A DNA stretch of 64,000 nt from Aequorivita aurantiaca (GCF_030410135.1 NZ_JAUGQQ010000002.1:1-64000); one strand, 5' to 3'. Positions 25,754 through 35,398 are shown, numbered from the stretch's first letter. Numbers and translations: made by a program. The notes: generated by a model from the sequence alone, not told the origin.

Positions 25754-27130
25754 TCATAAATGAATCACTTCCCCATAAGCATCAGCCACGGCTTCCATTA
25801 CAGCCTCGCTCATAGTTGGGTGTGGGTGGATCGCCTTCAGCACTTCTTGGCCGGTGGTTTCAAGCTTTCTTCCCAAAACCGCTTCGGCAATCATATCCGT
25901 AACGCCGGCGCCAATCATGTGGCAGCCCAGCCATTCGCCGTATTTGGCGTCAAAAATTACTTTTACAAAACCGTCCTTTTCACCGGAAGCACTTGCTTTT
26001 CCGCTTGCGCTGAAAGGGAACTTCCCTACTTTAATTTCATAGCCCGCTTCCTTGGCTTGTTTTTCTGTCATACCAACGCTTGCAATTTCTGGCGAAGCAT
26101 ACGTACAACCGGGAATATTTCCGTAGTCGATAGGCTCGACGTGTAACCCTGCAATCTTTTCAACGCACGTAATCCCTTCCGCCGAAGCCACGTGGGCTAG
26201 GGCAGGGCCGGGCACTACATCGCCAATGGCGTAATAACCAGGGATGTTTGTTTGGTACCAATCATTTACCATTATTTTTCCTTTGTCGGTTACGACTCCA
26301 ACATCTTCGAGACCAATATTTTCGAGGTTTGAAGCAATTCCTACGGCGGAAAGTACAATTTCAGCTTCCAGTGTTTCTTCGCCTTTAGCTGTTTTTACGG
26401 TAGCTTTTACCAGTTTACCACTCGTATCCAATTTCTCTACGGAAGAATTCGTCATTACTTTTATTCCAGCTTTTTTGAAGGAACGTTCAAACTGTTTTGA
26501 CACATCTTCATCTTCCAACGGAACTAAATTCGGTAGAAATTCAACAATAGTTACTTCGGTTCCCATAGAATTGTAGAAATGGGCAAACTCCACGCCGATT
26601 GCGCCGCTACCCACAACAATCATACTTTTGGGCTGGGTTTTTAACGTCATCGCTTCACGGTAGCCAATTACTTTTTTGCCGTCTTGTTTAAGGTTAGGCA
26701 ATTCGCGGGAACGCGCACCGGTTGCAATAATTATATGGTCTGCGGAAATTTCCTTCCCATCAACATCCACTTTTTTTCCGGGCTTCAATTTTCCGAAACC
26801 GTTTATAACTTCAATTTTATTCTTCTTCATCAAAAACTGCACGCCCTTGCTCATTCCATCGGCAACGCCACGGCTTCGTTCCACAACTTTTCCGAAATCC
26901 TTGTCAAATTCCTTTACTGTAAGGCCGTAGCTGTCCGCATGTTTTAGATAGTCAAAAACCTGTGCGCTTTTCAAAAGTGCTTTTGTTGGGATGCAACCCC
27001 AGTTCAAACAAACGCCCCCAAGGCTTTCTTTTTCAACAATTGCGGTTTTTAAACCGAGTTGTGAAGCGCGTATTGCGGTAACATATCCACCGGGACCGCT
27101 TCCTAAAACTATTACGTCGTATTTGCTCAT
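25754..27130 (-). CDS. lpdA: dihydrolipoyl dehydrogenase
   Basis: A 458-residue FAD flavoprotein, the E3 component of 2-oxoacid dehydrogenase complexes. FAD-binding GSGPGGYV is at residues 10-17, the redox disulfide is Cys41/Cys46 in GGVCLNWGCIPTK, the NAD-binding VVGSGAIGVEFA is near 175-186, FAD-binding YAIGDV is near 300, and the catalytic base is in HPHPTMSE at the C-terminus. No E1 or E2 genes are adjacent, so this E3 may be shared by several complexes, including the one that feeds SucD (57.9 kb). Confidence 0.95.
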   Translation of the reverse strand: MSKYDVIVLGSGPGGYVTAIRASQLGLKTAIVEKESLGGVCLNWGCIPTKALLKSAQVFDYLKHADSYGLTVKEFDKDFGKVVERSRGVADGMSKGVQFLMKKNKIEVINGFGKLKPGKKVDVDGKEISADHIIIATGARSRELPNLKQDGKKVIGYREAMTLKTQPKSMIVVGSGAIGVEFAHFYNSMGTEVTIVEFLPNLVPLEDEDVSKQFERSFKKAGIKVMTNSSVEKLDTSGKLVKATVKTAKGEETLEAEIVLSAVGIASNLENIGLEDVGVVTDKGKIMVNDWYQTNIPGYYAIGDVVPGPALAHVASAEGITCVEKIAGLHVEPIDYGNIPGCTYASPEIASVGMTEKQAKEAGYEIKVGKFPFSASGKASASGEKDGFVKVIFDAKYGEWLGCHMIGAGVTDMIAEAVLGRKLETTGQEVLKAIHPHPTMSEAVMEAVADAYGEVIHL

Positions 27131-27201
27131 TATATTATTTTATGTGAATTTCTTTTGAAGCAACGAATTTACAAAATACCGAAGGAAAAGCACCAATTAT
27201 T

Positions 27202-27290
27202 AAATTCCAAATTCCAAAAAAAGCACCAAATTCCAAAAGACTCGTTTTAGAATTTGGTGCTTACAATTTGGAATTTCTTTGGAATTTGGT
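27202..27290. repeat. nested inverted repeat of AATTCCAAA units, msrB terminator core
   Basis: The inner stem AAGCACCAAATTC (27221-27233) pairs perfectly with GAATTTGGTGCTT (27250-27262). On the minus strand a T-run follows it (27220 downwards), so it works as the intrinsic terminator of msrB. An outer stem AAATTCCAAATT (27202-27213) pairs with AATTTGGAATTT (27265-27276), and GGAATTTGG (27281-27289) can also pair with CCAAATTCC (27207-27215). The reiterated AATTCCAAA motif on both arms looks like an expanded or dispersed repeat. Confidence 0.8.
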
Positions 27291-27310
27291 TCTTAAGATT
27301 TGTAAATTTC

Positions 27311-27712
27311 TTATTTTCTGAATTCCAACGAAAGTGAATTCACGCAATATCGTTGGCCTGTTTCAGTTGGACCATCGTTAAAAATATGCCCCAAATGGCT
27401 ACCGCAATTGGAGCAGAGGATTTCGGTGCGAATCATTCCGTGAGTAGTATCCTTTACATATTCCACGGCGCCTTCAATAGAATCGTCAAACGATGGCCAG
27501 CCACAGCTGCTTTCAAATTTGCTGTTACTTTCAAAAAGGGGCGTGTGGCAAGCACCACAAACGTAAGTGCCATTTTCGAAATGCAAGTTGTATTCACCAG
27601 TTCGAGGAAATTCGGTTCCTTTTTCACGAAGAATGTGATATCGTTTTTCGCCCAATTCCTCGCGCCATTCGGCTTCCGACTTGTTGACGGGATATTTATT
27701 TGGATTATTCAT
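27311..27712 (-). CDS. msrB: peptide-methionine (R)-S-oxide reductase, cytoplasmic
   Basis: A 133-residue MsrB that reduces the R form of methionine sulfoxide in proteins. Two zinc-binding CxxC pairs (CGACH, CSNCG), the CGWPSFD motif, HLGHIFNDGP and the catalytic cysteine in RYCVNSLSLEF are all present. There is no signal peptide, so it is cytoplasmic. Its start overlaps the end of the upstream lipoprotein MsrB gene by eight bases. The two share about half their sequence and are tandem paralogues with different cell locations. Confidence 0.92.
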   Translation of the reverse strand: MNNPNKYPVNKSEAEWREELGEKRYHILREKGTEFPRTGEYNLHFENGTYVCGACHTPLFESNSKFESSCGWPSFDDSIEGAVEYVKDTTHGMIRTEILCSNCGSHLGHIFNDGPTETGQRYCVNSLSLEFRK

Positions 27713-28193
27713 TTTCAGGTATAAAATTTAAAGCAACTCCATTAATGCAATGTCTCTTGCCCGTGGTTTCCTTAGGGCCATCGTTAAAAACGTGACCCAA
27801 ATGTCCGCCGCATGTGGCACAATGCTCCTCGGTGCGGGTGAAGCCAAGTTTATTATCTGTGGAATATGCTACATTATCTTCAATGGCACGGTCAAAACTG
27901 GGCCAGCCAGTGCCACTATCAAATTTGTGCTTGCTTTCAAAAACAGGAGCACCGCAACCAGCGCAAACATAGGTGCCTTTTTGATGGTTGTCATTAAAAT
28001 CACTTGAAAATGCAGGCTCCGTTCCTTCGTGTCTCAACACATTGTAAGCTGCGGGTGAAAGCTGTGCTTTCCAATCGGCATCGGTTTTGGTGACTTCAAA
28101 CGTATCTTTTGCGGCTATTTTATTCTTTTGGGCTGGAGAGTTGCAGCTAACGAGTAATAAAATTAGAATAGATAAAGTGGTTAAAACTCTCAT
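27705..28193 (-). CDS. msrB: peptide-methionine (R)-S-oxide reductase, lipoprotein form
   Basis: A 162-residue MsrB with an N-terminal signal and lipobox (LLLVSCNS, Cys17), so it should be anchored in the periplasm or outer membrane. The catalytic domain keeps CAGCG and CATCG zinc sites, GTGWPSFD, HLGHVFNDGP and the catalytic cysteine in RHCINGVALNF. It would repair oxidised methionines in envelope proteins. The gene is second of three in an apparent operon: four bases after the collagen-like lipoprotein gene and overlapping the cytoplasmic msrB by eight bases. Confidence 0.9.
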   Translation of the reverse strand: MRVLTTLSILILLLVSCNSPAQKNKIAAKDTFEVTKTDADWKAQLSPAAYNVLRHEGTEPAFSSDFNDNHQKGTYVCAGCGAPVFESKHKFDSGTGWPSFDRAIEDNVAYSTDNKLGFTRTEEHCATCGGHLGHVFNDGPKETTGKRHCINGVALNFIPENE

Positions 28194-28196
28194 ATA

Positions 28197-28709
28197 TTAA
28201 AGTACTAATTTTTCAATTTGAGAATTCTCCATTTCTATGGTTCTAAGTAAAACTTCCATTGAGGGTTTGGTTTGTGCAAATTCCGCTGGAACTATGGCAA
28301 TTCGAAAAGTTTGATTGTTTGTAAAACCAGAATCCAATAAAGTTAAATCGAAATTAGCATCCAAAAACAATCGAACATCCAAAAATGTATGATCAAAATT
28401 ATATACTAGGGTTCCTTGATTTACAAAATAAGTTTGCGGAAGTTGTTCCCAAACATCAATTGGGCCACCGTTTCCAGAAACTGTTTCAACCAAGTGATAG
28501 ACTAATACTGCATCGCTCTCAAAAACTTCAATGTTTACGGGAAAGCTCACCAAATTTTCATAATTATTGCCATTGTTAAAAGTCACAGTGGTTTCAAAAA
28601 CCTGTCCTAAGAAAGAAACGCCGTCCTGTCCCGGAGGCCCAGGATCGCCTTCGCAGGAAGTGAATAAAACTGTGGTAGTAATGGCCAAAAAAAGAAGTAT
28701 GTTTTTCAT
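28197..28709 (-). CDS. lipoprotein with short collagen-like motif
   Basis: A 170-residue protein with a signal peptide and lipobox (LFTSCEG, Cys19). A single short Gly-X-Y stretch (GDPGPPGQDG, residues 21-30) follows directly after the lipid-anchored cysteine, then a beta-rich domain with paired VFETTVTFNNGNNYEN and NFDHTFLDVRLFLDANFDLT strands. The Gly-Pro stretch may act as a stiff spacer. Function unknown. It starts the operon with two msrB genes, so it may be part of an envelope oxidative repair unit, or simply a substrate; both are inference. Confidence 0.72.
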   Translation of the reverse strand: MKNILLFLAITTTVLFTSCEGDPGPPGQDGVSFLGQVFETTVTFNNGNNYENLVSFPVNIEVFESDAVLVYHLVETVSGNGGPIDVWEQLPQTYFVNQGTLVYNFDHTFLDVRLFLDANFDLTLLDSGFTNNQTFRIAIVPAEFAQTKPSMEVLLRTIEMENSQIEKLVL

Positions 28710-28924
28710 AATTGATATTTTAAATATTTAGACATGAAATTTTACAAAAGTCGTTCCACTTTTTGTAACGGTTAAAAATAAAGGCATCGGGAACAAAATC
28801 TTATTAAAGAAACACTAAAGTTTAAATAAGGTTTGATCTATTCTGAAAATTCAATTTTAGAAAAATTTTGGGAACAATCTATATTTATATTTCTAATTTT
28901 AACATTTAAACAAATTCACCATAT

Positions 28925-29746
28925 ATGAAATTTTCAAAATCGATTTCCATTCTATTGTTAGGGATATTGGTTGTTGCGTGTAGCACCAATCCCTTTACCG
29001 GAAAACAGACCTTGGCCTTGGTGCCAAATTCCCAGATTTTACCAATGGCTTTTCAGCAATACAAGGAATTTTTATCTGAAAATAAGGTTGTGAAGAATTC
29101 CGCGGATGCACAAATGGTAAGATCCGTGGGACAAAAAATAGCGTCTGCGGCCGAACGGTATTTGACCGCAAATGGTTATGCCGGCTATTTAACGGATTAT
29201 CGTTGGGAATACAATCTAGTTGAAAGCAAGGATGTGAATGCGTGGTGCATGCCCGGAGGAAAAATTGTGGTCTATACGGGCATTTTACCAATAACTAAAA
29301 ATGAAGCAGGATTGGCCGCGGTTATGGGCCACGAAGTAGCACACGCACTTGCAAATCATGGGCAACAGCGCATGAGTGCTGGGCAATTGCAACAATTGGG
29401 TGCTGTGGCAGGAAATGTAGCCCTGGCCAATAATGCGGAATATCAGCAAATTTTCAACACCGCTTATGGAATGGGGAGTAATGTGGGAATTATGCTTCCC
29501 TTTAGCAGAAGCCACGAAACGGAGGCAGACCATATTGGCCTGATTTTAATGGCTATTGCGGGATATGAGCCAAGTGTGGCGGCTGAACTTTGGCAGCGTA
29601 TGCAAGCCCAGGAAAATGGTAATACACCGCCGGAGTTTTTGAGCACACACCCATCCAGCAGTACAAGAATCCAAAACATTCAAGCGTGGGCGCCCGGGGC
29701 ACGGGCAGAGGCTAAAAAATTTGGTGTTACCTCATTTAAAAGATAA
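28925..29746 (+). CDS. M48 family metalloprotease, lipoprotein (LoiP/BepA-like)
   Basis: A 273-residue lipoprotein (lipobox VVACST, Cys19) with the zinc protease motif HEVAHALANHG and, about 55 residues later, the third ligand region SRSHETEADHIGL. The C-terminus has the family's FLSTHPSSSTRIQNI segment. It lacks TPR repeats, so it resembles LoiP/YggG more than full BepA. Such enzymes degrade misfolded proteins in the periplasm or at the outer membrane. Monocistronic with its own terminator. Confidence 0.88.
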   Translation: MKFSKSISILLLGILVVACSTNPFTGKQTLALVPNSQILPMAFQQYKEFLSENKVVKNSADAQMVRSVGQKIASAAERYLTANGYAGYLTDYRWEYNLVESKDVNAWCMPGGKIVVYTGILPITKNEAGLAAVMGHEVAHALANHGQQRMSAGQLQQLGAVAGNVALANNAEYQQIFNTAYGMGSNVGIMLPFSRSHETEADHIGLILMAIAGYEPSVAAELWQRMQAQENGNTPPEFLSTHPSSSTRIQNIQAWAPGARAEAKKFGVTSFKR

Positions 29747-29770
29747 AAAGATAAAACATAATTTTTTTAG

Positions 29771-29797
29771 AATCCCGCACAAAGCGGGATTTTTTAT
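29771..29797 (+). terminator. intrinsic terminator after the M48 protease
   Basis: AATCCCGC at 29771-29778 pairs with GCGGGATT at 29784-29791 (loop ACAAA) and is followed by T residues. Confidence 0.88.
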
Positions 29798-29828
29798 TAG
29801 CTTAGTGATCTCAAAAAAACCATAATAT

Positions 29829-31148
29829 ATGCCCCAATTGCTGAAAGGAAGTAAGAAGCTGCTTAATGCTTGGGCTTTTTATGATTGGGCAAATTCCGTT
29901 TATAGCCTGGTAATTGCTTCTGCTATATTTCCTATTTATTACCAAGCACTGTTTAAATCTGCGAATATTGCCACAGTTTCCATATTGGGAGGAAGCATTC
30001 GCAGTACACCACTAATAAGCTATACAACTGCCGCCGCTTTTCTAGTGGTTGCTTTAATTTCTCCTTTCCTTTCGGGTATTGCAGATTATGTGGGCAACAA
30101 AAAGAATTTTATGAAATTCTTTTGCTATTTGGGCGCTTTTTCTTGTATAGGCCTTTATTTTTTTACACTTGACAATATATATTTTAGTTTGCTCTGCTAT
30201 TTTTTTGGACTTATTGGTTTCTGGGGAAGCTTGGTTTTTTATAATTCCTATTTGCCGGATATAGCTTTTCCTGAACAGCAGGACAGGGTGAGCGCACGTG
30301 GTTATTCCATGGGATATATTGGCAGCGTTGTTTTGTTATTATTTAATTTATGGATGGTAATGTTTCCGCAACATTTTGGTTTTGGCGAAGGGGGCGAAGC
30401 AAGTATGCGAGCCATGAAATGGTCCTTCGTGACTGTGGGAATTTGGTGGATTCTTTTCAGCCAATATTCCTTCTATTTCCTTCCCAAGGGAAACAAAAGC
30501 GGAAAAAAAGTTAGCTCAAAAATAATATTGAACGGGTTCCGGGAACTTGGAGGGGTTTACAGATCACTATCCGCTAATTTGCAATTGAAAAGATATTTAG
30601 CCGCTTTTTTTGTGTACAGCATGGCCGTTCAAACTGTGATGCTAGTAGCTACTTATTTCGGCGAACAAGAAATTGCGTGGGGCGGAGATGATGCAAAAGT
30701 GATTGGATTGATATTAAGCATTTTGATTATTCAACTGGTGGCGGTTTTGGGAGCGATTTTAACCTCCCGTGCTTCGGAAAGATTTGGAAACATTCTGGTT
30801 TTGGTTGTAATAAACATCATTTGGGTGTGCATTTGTGTGTATGCGTATTTTATTGATACACCCACTCAATTTTATGCTACCGCGGGAGTAGTAGGGTTGG
30901 TGATGGGAGGAATACAATCACTTTCGCGATCCACTTATTCCAAATTTTTGCCACAAACGAAAGACACAACTTCCTATTTCAGTTTTTACGATGTTGCCGA
31001 AAAAATCGGGATTGTCGTAGGAATGGTACTTTATGGGTTTATTGACCAACTGACTGGAAGTATGCGAAATTCCATTTTATTTCTGGTTTTGTTTTTTATA
31101 ACAGGTGTAATTTTGCTATTAAGAGTACCAAGAAATAAAAACAATTAA
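29829..31148 (+). CDS. MFS transporter, UMF1 (Atg22-like) family
   Basis: A 439-residue membrane protein with about 12 helices. Its N-terminus, NAWAFYDWANSVYSLVIASAI, is the signature of the UMF1 family related to yeast Atg22. Other helices include GLIGFWGSLVFYNSYLPDIAF and a conserved GLVMGGIQSLSRSTYSKFLP loop. These proteins are thought to export amino acids or small metabolites; the substrate here is unknown. The gene is separated from the M48 gene by a terminator and from the next lipoprotein by a promoter box. Confidence 0.85.
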   Translation: MPQLLKGSKKLLNAWAFYDWANSVYSLVIASAIFPIYYQALFKSANIATVSILGGSIRSTPLISYTTAAAFLVVALISPFLSGIADYVGNKKNFMKFFCYLGAFSCIGLYFFTLDNIYFSLLCYFFGLIGFWGSLVFYNSYLPDIAFPEQQDRVSARGYSMGYIGSVVLLLFNLWMVMFPQHFGFGEGGEASMRAMKWSFVTVGIWWILFSQYSFYFLPKGNKSGKKVSSKIILNGFRELGGVYRSLSANLQLKRYLAAFFVYSMAVQTVMLVATYFGEQEIAWGGDDAKVIGLILSILIIQLVAVLGAILTSRASERFGNILVLVVINIIWVCICVYAYFIDTPTQFYATAGVVGLVMGGIQSLSRSTYSKFLPQTKDTTSYFSFYDVAEKIGIVVGMVLYGFIDQLTGSMRNSILFLVLFFITGVILLLRVPRNKNN

Positions 31149-31160
31149 ACAATTTTTAAC

Positions 31161-31168
31161 TAAGTTTG
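31161..31168 (+). promoter_or_regulatory. TAnnTTTG -7 box of the three-repeat lipoprotein
   Basis: TAAGTTTG ends 26 bases before the ATG at 31195. Confidence 0.65.
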
Positions 31169-31194
31169 CGTTTATTACCTACAAACTCCTATTT

Positions 31195-32589
31195 ATGAAG
31201 AATATCTATCTTTTGAGAGGAATGCTTCTCTTATTTATAACCTTTCAATTTCTTTCGTGTGAAAATGAGCCACTCACAGGTGAATTTGTCCAAGAAGAAC
31301 AAAATGAAGCCGAAGAGGGTCAATTTAAAGCCCAAGTTTCTGGATCGGAATTTATCGCATCTTCAACCAGCGCAACTATGACTTCTGAAAATGAACTGGT
31401 AATTACCGGTTCTAAACCGGGTGGGGAAGATATTGTGTTGGCCATTACCAATGCGGCAGTGGGCACCTTTAGTCTAACCACTGGTGGCACAAATGAAAAT
31501 GCCGGAGTTTATTTTGACGGTTCAGCAAATTTACTTCCTTACATATCCGCTCAAGCTCTCGGTGGTTCGGGCCAATTGAAAATTACCGAACTTAATACCG
31601 ATGCACAGACAGTGACGGGAACCTTTAGTTTCGTGGGCTTTCGAATAAAGGTAGATGCAAATGGAGATCCGATTTTGGATGGTGATGGAAATCCAGTTTT
31701 GGAAAACATTGAAATATCAAGCGGCGCCTTCAACGCAATTGAATATATACTTGACGACACCGGAGGAAATGGCGGCGGGAACCTTCCCGACAACGAATTT
31801 TTTGCAAAAGTTGATGGCGTAGATTTCATTGCAGATACCATTTCTGTTACCGAACCGGTAGTTGGCAATGTTCATATGATAAAAATAGAAGCCCGAACTG
31901 CGGATAGAAAACACATTCGAATTGATGTTCCGCGTTCCTTGGGAGTAGGCACTTTTGAAATGGTTCCTATTTCGGACGGCACAAAATTGATTGCATTGTA
32001 TAATGCGGGCGACGGTACCGAAAATCTGACCTCCAACCCGGGAACAATTACAATTTCGGAATTTGATCTTGAGGCGGGCGTGCTAAAAGCTACTTTCAAC
32101 TTTACTGGAACCGATCCCATAAACCAATTGCCTGATGTAGTTCAAATAACGGAAGGTAGTTTCACGGCATATTTTGAAGGGGTGCCTGGGGCAAACAATA
32201 CATTCACGGCAAACATTGATGGAGCAACATATACACCTGACGAACTATTGGTTGAAACCTCAGTGGTAAATCAGTATCCGCGCGTTACAATAACAACAAC
32301 CCAGGATGACAAAAGAATGGTGTTAAGTTTCCCGCTAACCGTTACTCCCGGAACTTTTGAAATGAGCACTGAAGTAATTAACGGAGATGAAATTGTGGCA
32401 ACTTACACTCCAATAGTGGGAACCTCCATTACTTATGTTTCCACACCAGGTAGTCTGGTGATCACCAATTATGACCTTGCAAACGGATTGATTGAAGGAA
32501 ACTTCAACTTTACCGGTCGAGATGCAACAGGGCAGGATCCCACAATATTCCAAGTTACAGGAGGGGAATTTTTAATTGTCCTTCCTTAA
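31195..32589 (+). CDS. lipoprotein with three tandem DUF6252-like domains
   Basis: A 464-residue protein with a lipobox (FLSCENE, Cys23). The mature part holds three related units starting near residues 42, 202 and 339. Each opens with a strand of the form F-x-A-x-V/I-x-G-x-x-[FY] (FKAQVSGSEF, FFAKVDGVDF, FTANIDGATY), has a VGTF/PGTFEM turn and ends in a FNF-T/V-G strand followed by a GSFTA or GEFLI strand. I relate it to the DUF6252 family of flavobacterial lipoproteins, normally one domain. Probably outer-membrane or surface located. Function unknown. Own promoter and terminator. Confidence 0.72.
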   Translation: MKNIYLLRGMLLLFITFQFLSCENEPLTGEFVQEEQNEAEEGQFKAQVSGSEFIASSTSATMTSENELVITGSKPGGEDIVLAITNAAVGTFSLTTGGTNENAGVYFDGSANLLPYISAQALGGSGQLKITELNTDAQTVTGTFSFVGFRIKVDANGDPILDGDGNPVLENIEISSGAFNAIEYILDDTGGNGGGNLPDNEFFAKVDGVDFIADTISVTEPVVGNVHMIKIEARTADRKHIRIDVPRSLGVGTFEMVPISDGTKLIALYNAGDGTENLTSNPGTITISEFDLEAGVLKATFNFTGTDPINQLPDVVQITEGSFTAYFEGVPGANNTFTANIDGATYTPDELLVETSVVNQYPRVTITTTQDDKRMVLSFPLTVTPGTFEMSTEVINGDEIVATYTPIVGTSITYVSTPGSLVITNYDLANGLIEGNFNFTGRDATGQDPTIFQVTGGEFLIVLP

Positions 32590-32612
32590 AAAATTAAAAT
32601 CGTAATAATAAC

Positions 32613-32646
32613 GCCGTCTTGGGAAATTTCTAAGACGGCTTTTTTT
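32613..32646 (+). terminator. intrinsic terminator after the three-repeat lipoprotein
   Basis: GCCGTCTT at 32613-32620 pairs with AAGACGGC at 32632-32639 and is followed by a T-run. Confidence 0.88.
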
Positions 32647-32794
32647 ATGCTCTAAAGGAAAATCAAGATGTATTAAACATAACTGGCATAACTCTTGAAA
32701 TATAGATAGGATGAGCGTGTGTTCGTCTGAATATCAACGTTCTTACTAACTAGTAAAAGATATATTATAATCATTATACATCGTGCGCAATTGA

Positions 32795-32807
32795 ATTGTG
32801 ACACAAT
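32795..32807. promoter_or_regulatory. 13-base palindrome upstream of lon (candidate operator)
   Basis: ATTGTGACACAAT is a perfect palindrome around a central A, ending 15 bases before the lon ATG. Its position in the leader or start region suggests a binding site for a dimeric regulator. No TAnnTTTG box is evident nearby, so lon may use another promoter class or be under stress control. The regulator is unknown. Confidence 0.4.
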
Positions 32808-32822
32808 GTCCTAAAATAAAAT

Positions 32823-35273
32823 ATGGCAAATTCAAAACTTACAACATTCGACAAGTTGTCATTTCAGGATTTAAAGGAAGATGCAGAATTCATTCCGCTT
32901 ATGTCAGCGGAAGATGAAGATGCAATGCATAAGGAACAACTTCCTGAAATTCTCCCAATTTTACCACTGCGCAACACAGTTTTATTTCCCGGTGTTGTAA
33001 TTCCTATAACGGCAGGACGCGACAAATCCATAAAACTTATAAACGAAACCAACAAAGGAAATAAGGTTATTGGAGTAGTGTCGCAAAAAGATGAAGATGA
33101 AGAAGAACCCGGAATTGGCGATATCAATACCATTGGAACCGTGGCACAGATTCTTCGGGTGCTGAAAATGCCCGATGGAAATACAACGGTTATAATTCAG
33201 GGGAAAAAGCGATTTGAAGTTGCAGAGGTTCTCACTACCAGCCCATATATGACCGCGACCATAAGGGAAGTAGCCGAAGCACGCCCTGAAAAAGAGAGCG
33301 AGGAGTTTAACGCCATCATAGATTCAATAAAGGAAATGGCGCTTCAGATAATCAAGCAAAGCCCGAATATTCCTTCGGAAGCCGCCTTCGCCATCAAGAA
33401 TATTGAAAGCTCCAGTTTCCTCATCAATTTTGTTTCTTCAAATTTAAATATTGATGTAGAGGAAAAGCAAACGCTACTGGAAATAAACAATTTGAAAGAT
33501 CGTGCGCTTGAAACCCTTCGCTATATGAATATGGAAATCCAGAAGCTCTCGCTTCGCAATGATATTCAGAGCAAGGTGCAAAACGACATAAATCAGCAGC
33601 AACGTGAGTATTTTCTGCAGCAGCAAATGAAAACCATTCAAGAGGAGTTGGGTGGTTCATCCATGGAGGAGGAAATAGATGAAATGCGCGAACGTTCCAA
33701 AACCAAAAAATGGAGCAAGGAAGTTGAAAAGCATTTTCAGAAAGAGCTTTCAAAAATGCAGCGAATGAATCCGCAGGTGGCAGAATTCAGTATTCAGCGC
33801 AATTACTTGGACTTACTTTTAGATTTGCCTTGGAATAAATACAGCAAGGATAAGTTTGATTTGAAGCGCGCCCGAAAGGTTTTGGATCGCGACCATTATG
33901 GCCTTGATGATGTGAAAAAACGAATCATCGAATATTTGGCGGTATTAAAGCTCCGTAATGATATGAAATCGCCCATACTCTGTCTTTACGGTCCTCCGGG
34001 GGTTGGAAAAACTTCCTTGGGAAAATCAGTTGCAGAGGCATTGGGACGAAAGTATGTTCGGATGAGCTTGGGCGGGCTTCGTGATGAAGCAGAAATCCGT
34101 GGACACCGAAAAACGTATATAGGCGCAATGCCGGGACGAATTGTGCAGAGTCTTAAAAAGGCTGGAACGAGTAATCCGGTTTTTGTTTTGGATGAAATTG
34201 ATAAAATTTCGGCTAGCAACCAGGGTGATCCCTCTTCGGCAATGCTTGAAGTTCTCGATCCCGAACAAAACAATTCTTTTTATGACAACTTTTTGGAATT
34301 GGGCTATGATCTTTCCAAAGTTATGTTCATCGCTACTTCCAACAGTCTAAGCTCTATTCAGCCAGCATTACGCGATAGAATGGAGATTATTAATGTTACC
34401 GGATATACAATTGAAGAAAAGGTGGAAATCGCGAAAAGACATTTGCTCCCAAAACAACTAAAGGAACACGGTCTGGAAAACGAAGCTTTAAAGATTGCGA
34501 AGCCGCAGCTAGAAAGGATTGTGGAAGGTTATACTCGCGAAAGTGGCGTCCGTGGCCTTGAAAAGCAAATTGCGAAAATGGTACGATACGCCGCAATGAA
34601 AATTGCAATGGAAGAGGCATACGAACTAAAAGTTACCAATGAAACAATTATTGAAGTTTTGGGCGCTCCAAAAATGGAACGTGATAAATATGAAAACAAT
34701 GATGTTGCCGGCGTAGTAACGGGTCTTGCTTGGACCAAAGTTGGCGGGGATATTTTATTTATTGAATCTGCACTTTCTAAAGGAAAGGGCACTTTAAATA
34801 TGACCGGAAACTTGGGTAAGGTTATGAAGGAATCCGCAACCATTGCCCTAGAATACATAAAATCCAATGCAGATCGTTTGGGCATTAAGCCGGATATATT
34901 TGAAAATTATAACATCCATATTCATGTACCTGAAGGCGCTACCCCAAAAGATGGCCCTAGTGCGGGAATTACAATGCTCACCTCATTAGTATCACTTTTC
35001 ACGCAGCGGAAAGTAAAAAAATCCATTGCGATGACGGGCGAAATTACGTTGCGAGGAAAAGTTCTGCCCGTGGGTGGAATAAAGGAAAAAATTCTTGCTG
35101 CAAAACGGGCTCGTATAAAGGAAATTCTACTTTGTGAGGACAACAAACGTGATATTGATGAAATAAAACCCGAATATTTAAAAGGGCTAACCTTTCATTA
35201 TGTAAAAGATATGAGCGATGTTCTAAACCTGGCATTGACCCAAGAAAAGGTAAAGAACGCAAAAAAGCTCTAA
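32823..35273 (+). CDS. lon: ATP-dependent protease Lon
   Basis: An 816-residue LonA protease: N-terminal substrate-binding domain (about 40-240), coiled-coil region (about 245-330), AAA+ ATPase with Walker A GPPGVGKT (390-397), Walker B FVLDEIDK, and a C-terminal protease domain with the Ser-Lys dyad (Ser713 in KDGPSAG, Lys756 in GGIKEK). The 43-residue spacing of Ser and Lys equals that in the E. coli enzyme. It degrades damaged and short-lived regulatory proteins in the cytoplasm. It ends in a very strong hairpin and is preceded by a palindrome that may control it. Confidence 0.96.
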   Translation: MANSKLTTFDKLSFQDLKEDAEFIPLMSAEDEDAMHKEQLPEILPILPLRNTVLFPGVVIPITAGRDKSIKLINETNKGNKVIGVVSQKDEDEEEPGIGDINTIGTVAQILRVLKMPDGNTTVIIQGKKRFEVAEVLTTSPYMTATIREVAEARPEKESEEFNAIIDSIKEMALQIIKQSPNIPSEAAFAIKNIESSSFLINFVSSNLNIDVEEKQTLLEINNLKDRALETLRYMNMEIQKLSLRNDIQSKVQNDINQQQREYFLQQQMKTIQEELGGSSMEEEIDEMRERSKTKKWSKEVEKHFQKELSKMQRMNPQVAEFSIQRNYLDLLLDLPWNKYSKDKFDLKRARKVLDRDHYGLDDVKKRIIEYLAVLKLRNDMKSPILCLYGPPGVGKTSLGKSVAEALGRKYVRMSLGGLRDEAEIRGHRKTYIGAMPGRIVQSLKKAGTSNPVFVLDEIDKISASNQGDPSSAMLEVLDPEQNNSFYDNFLELGYDLSKVMFIATSNSLSSIQPALRDRMEIINVTGYTIEEKVEIAKRHLLPKQLKEHGLENEALKIAKPQLERIVEGYTRESGVRGLEKQIAKMVRYAAMKIAMEEAYELKVTNETIIEVLGAPKMERDKYENNDVAGVVTGLAWTKVGGDILFIESALSKGKGTLNMTGNLGKVMKESATIALEYIKSNADRLGIKPDIFENYNIHIHVPEGATPKDGPSAGITMLTSLVSLFTQRKVKKSIAMTGEITLRGKVLPVGGIKEKILAAKRARIKEILLCEDNKRDIDEIKPEYLKGLTFHYVKDMSDVLNLALTQEKVKNAKKL

Positions 35274-35281
35274 TCCATTTG

Positions 35282-35338
35282 TCAAAGCTGATTAATGTAC
35301 AATTGACTATTATACATTAATCAGCTTTGATTTCTTTC
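35282..35338 (+). terminator. long hairpin after lon
   Basis: An 18-base-pair perfect stem (35282-35299 with 35313-35330, arms CAAAGCTGATTAATGTA and complement) with a 13-base loop follows the lon stop codon by eight bases. The 3' flank is only moderately T-rich (TTTCTTTCC). It is probably a terminator and an mRNA-stabilising end. Confidence 0.75.
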
Positions 35339-35398
35339 CTTTGTAAAAATAAATTATACTTGCATTCGTTTAGTTTTTAGTTACGGTAACACGCGTCT

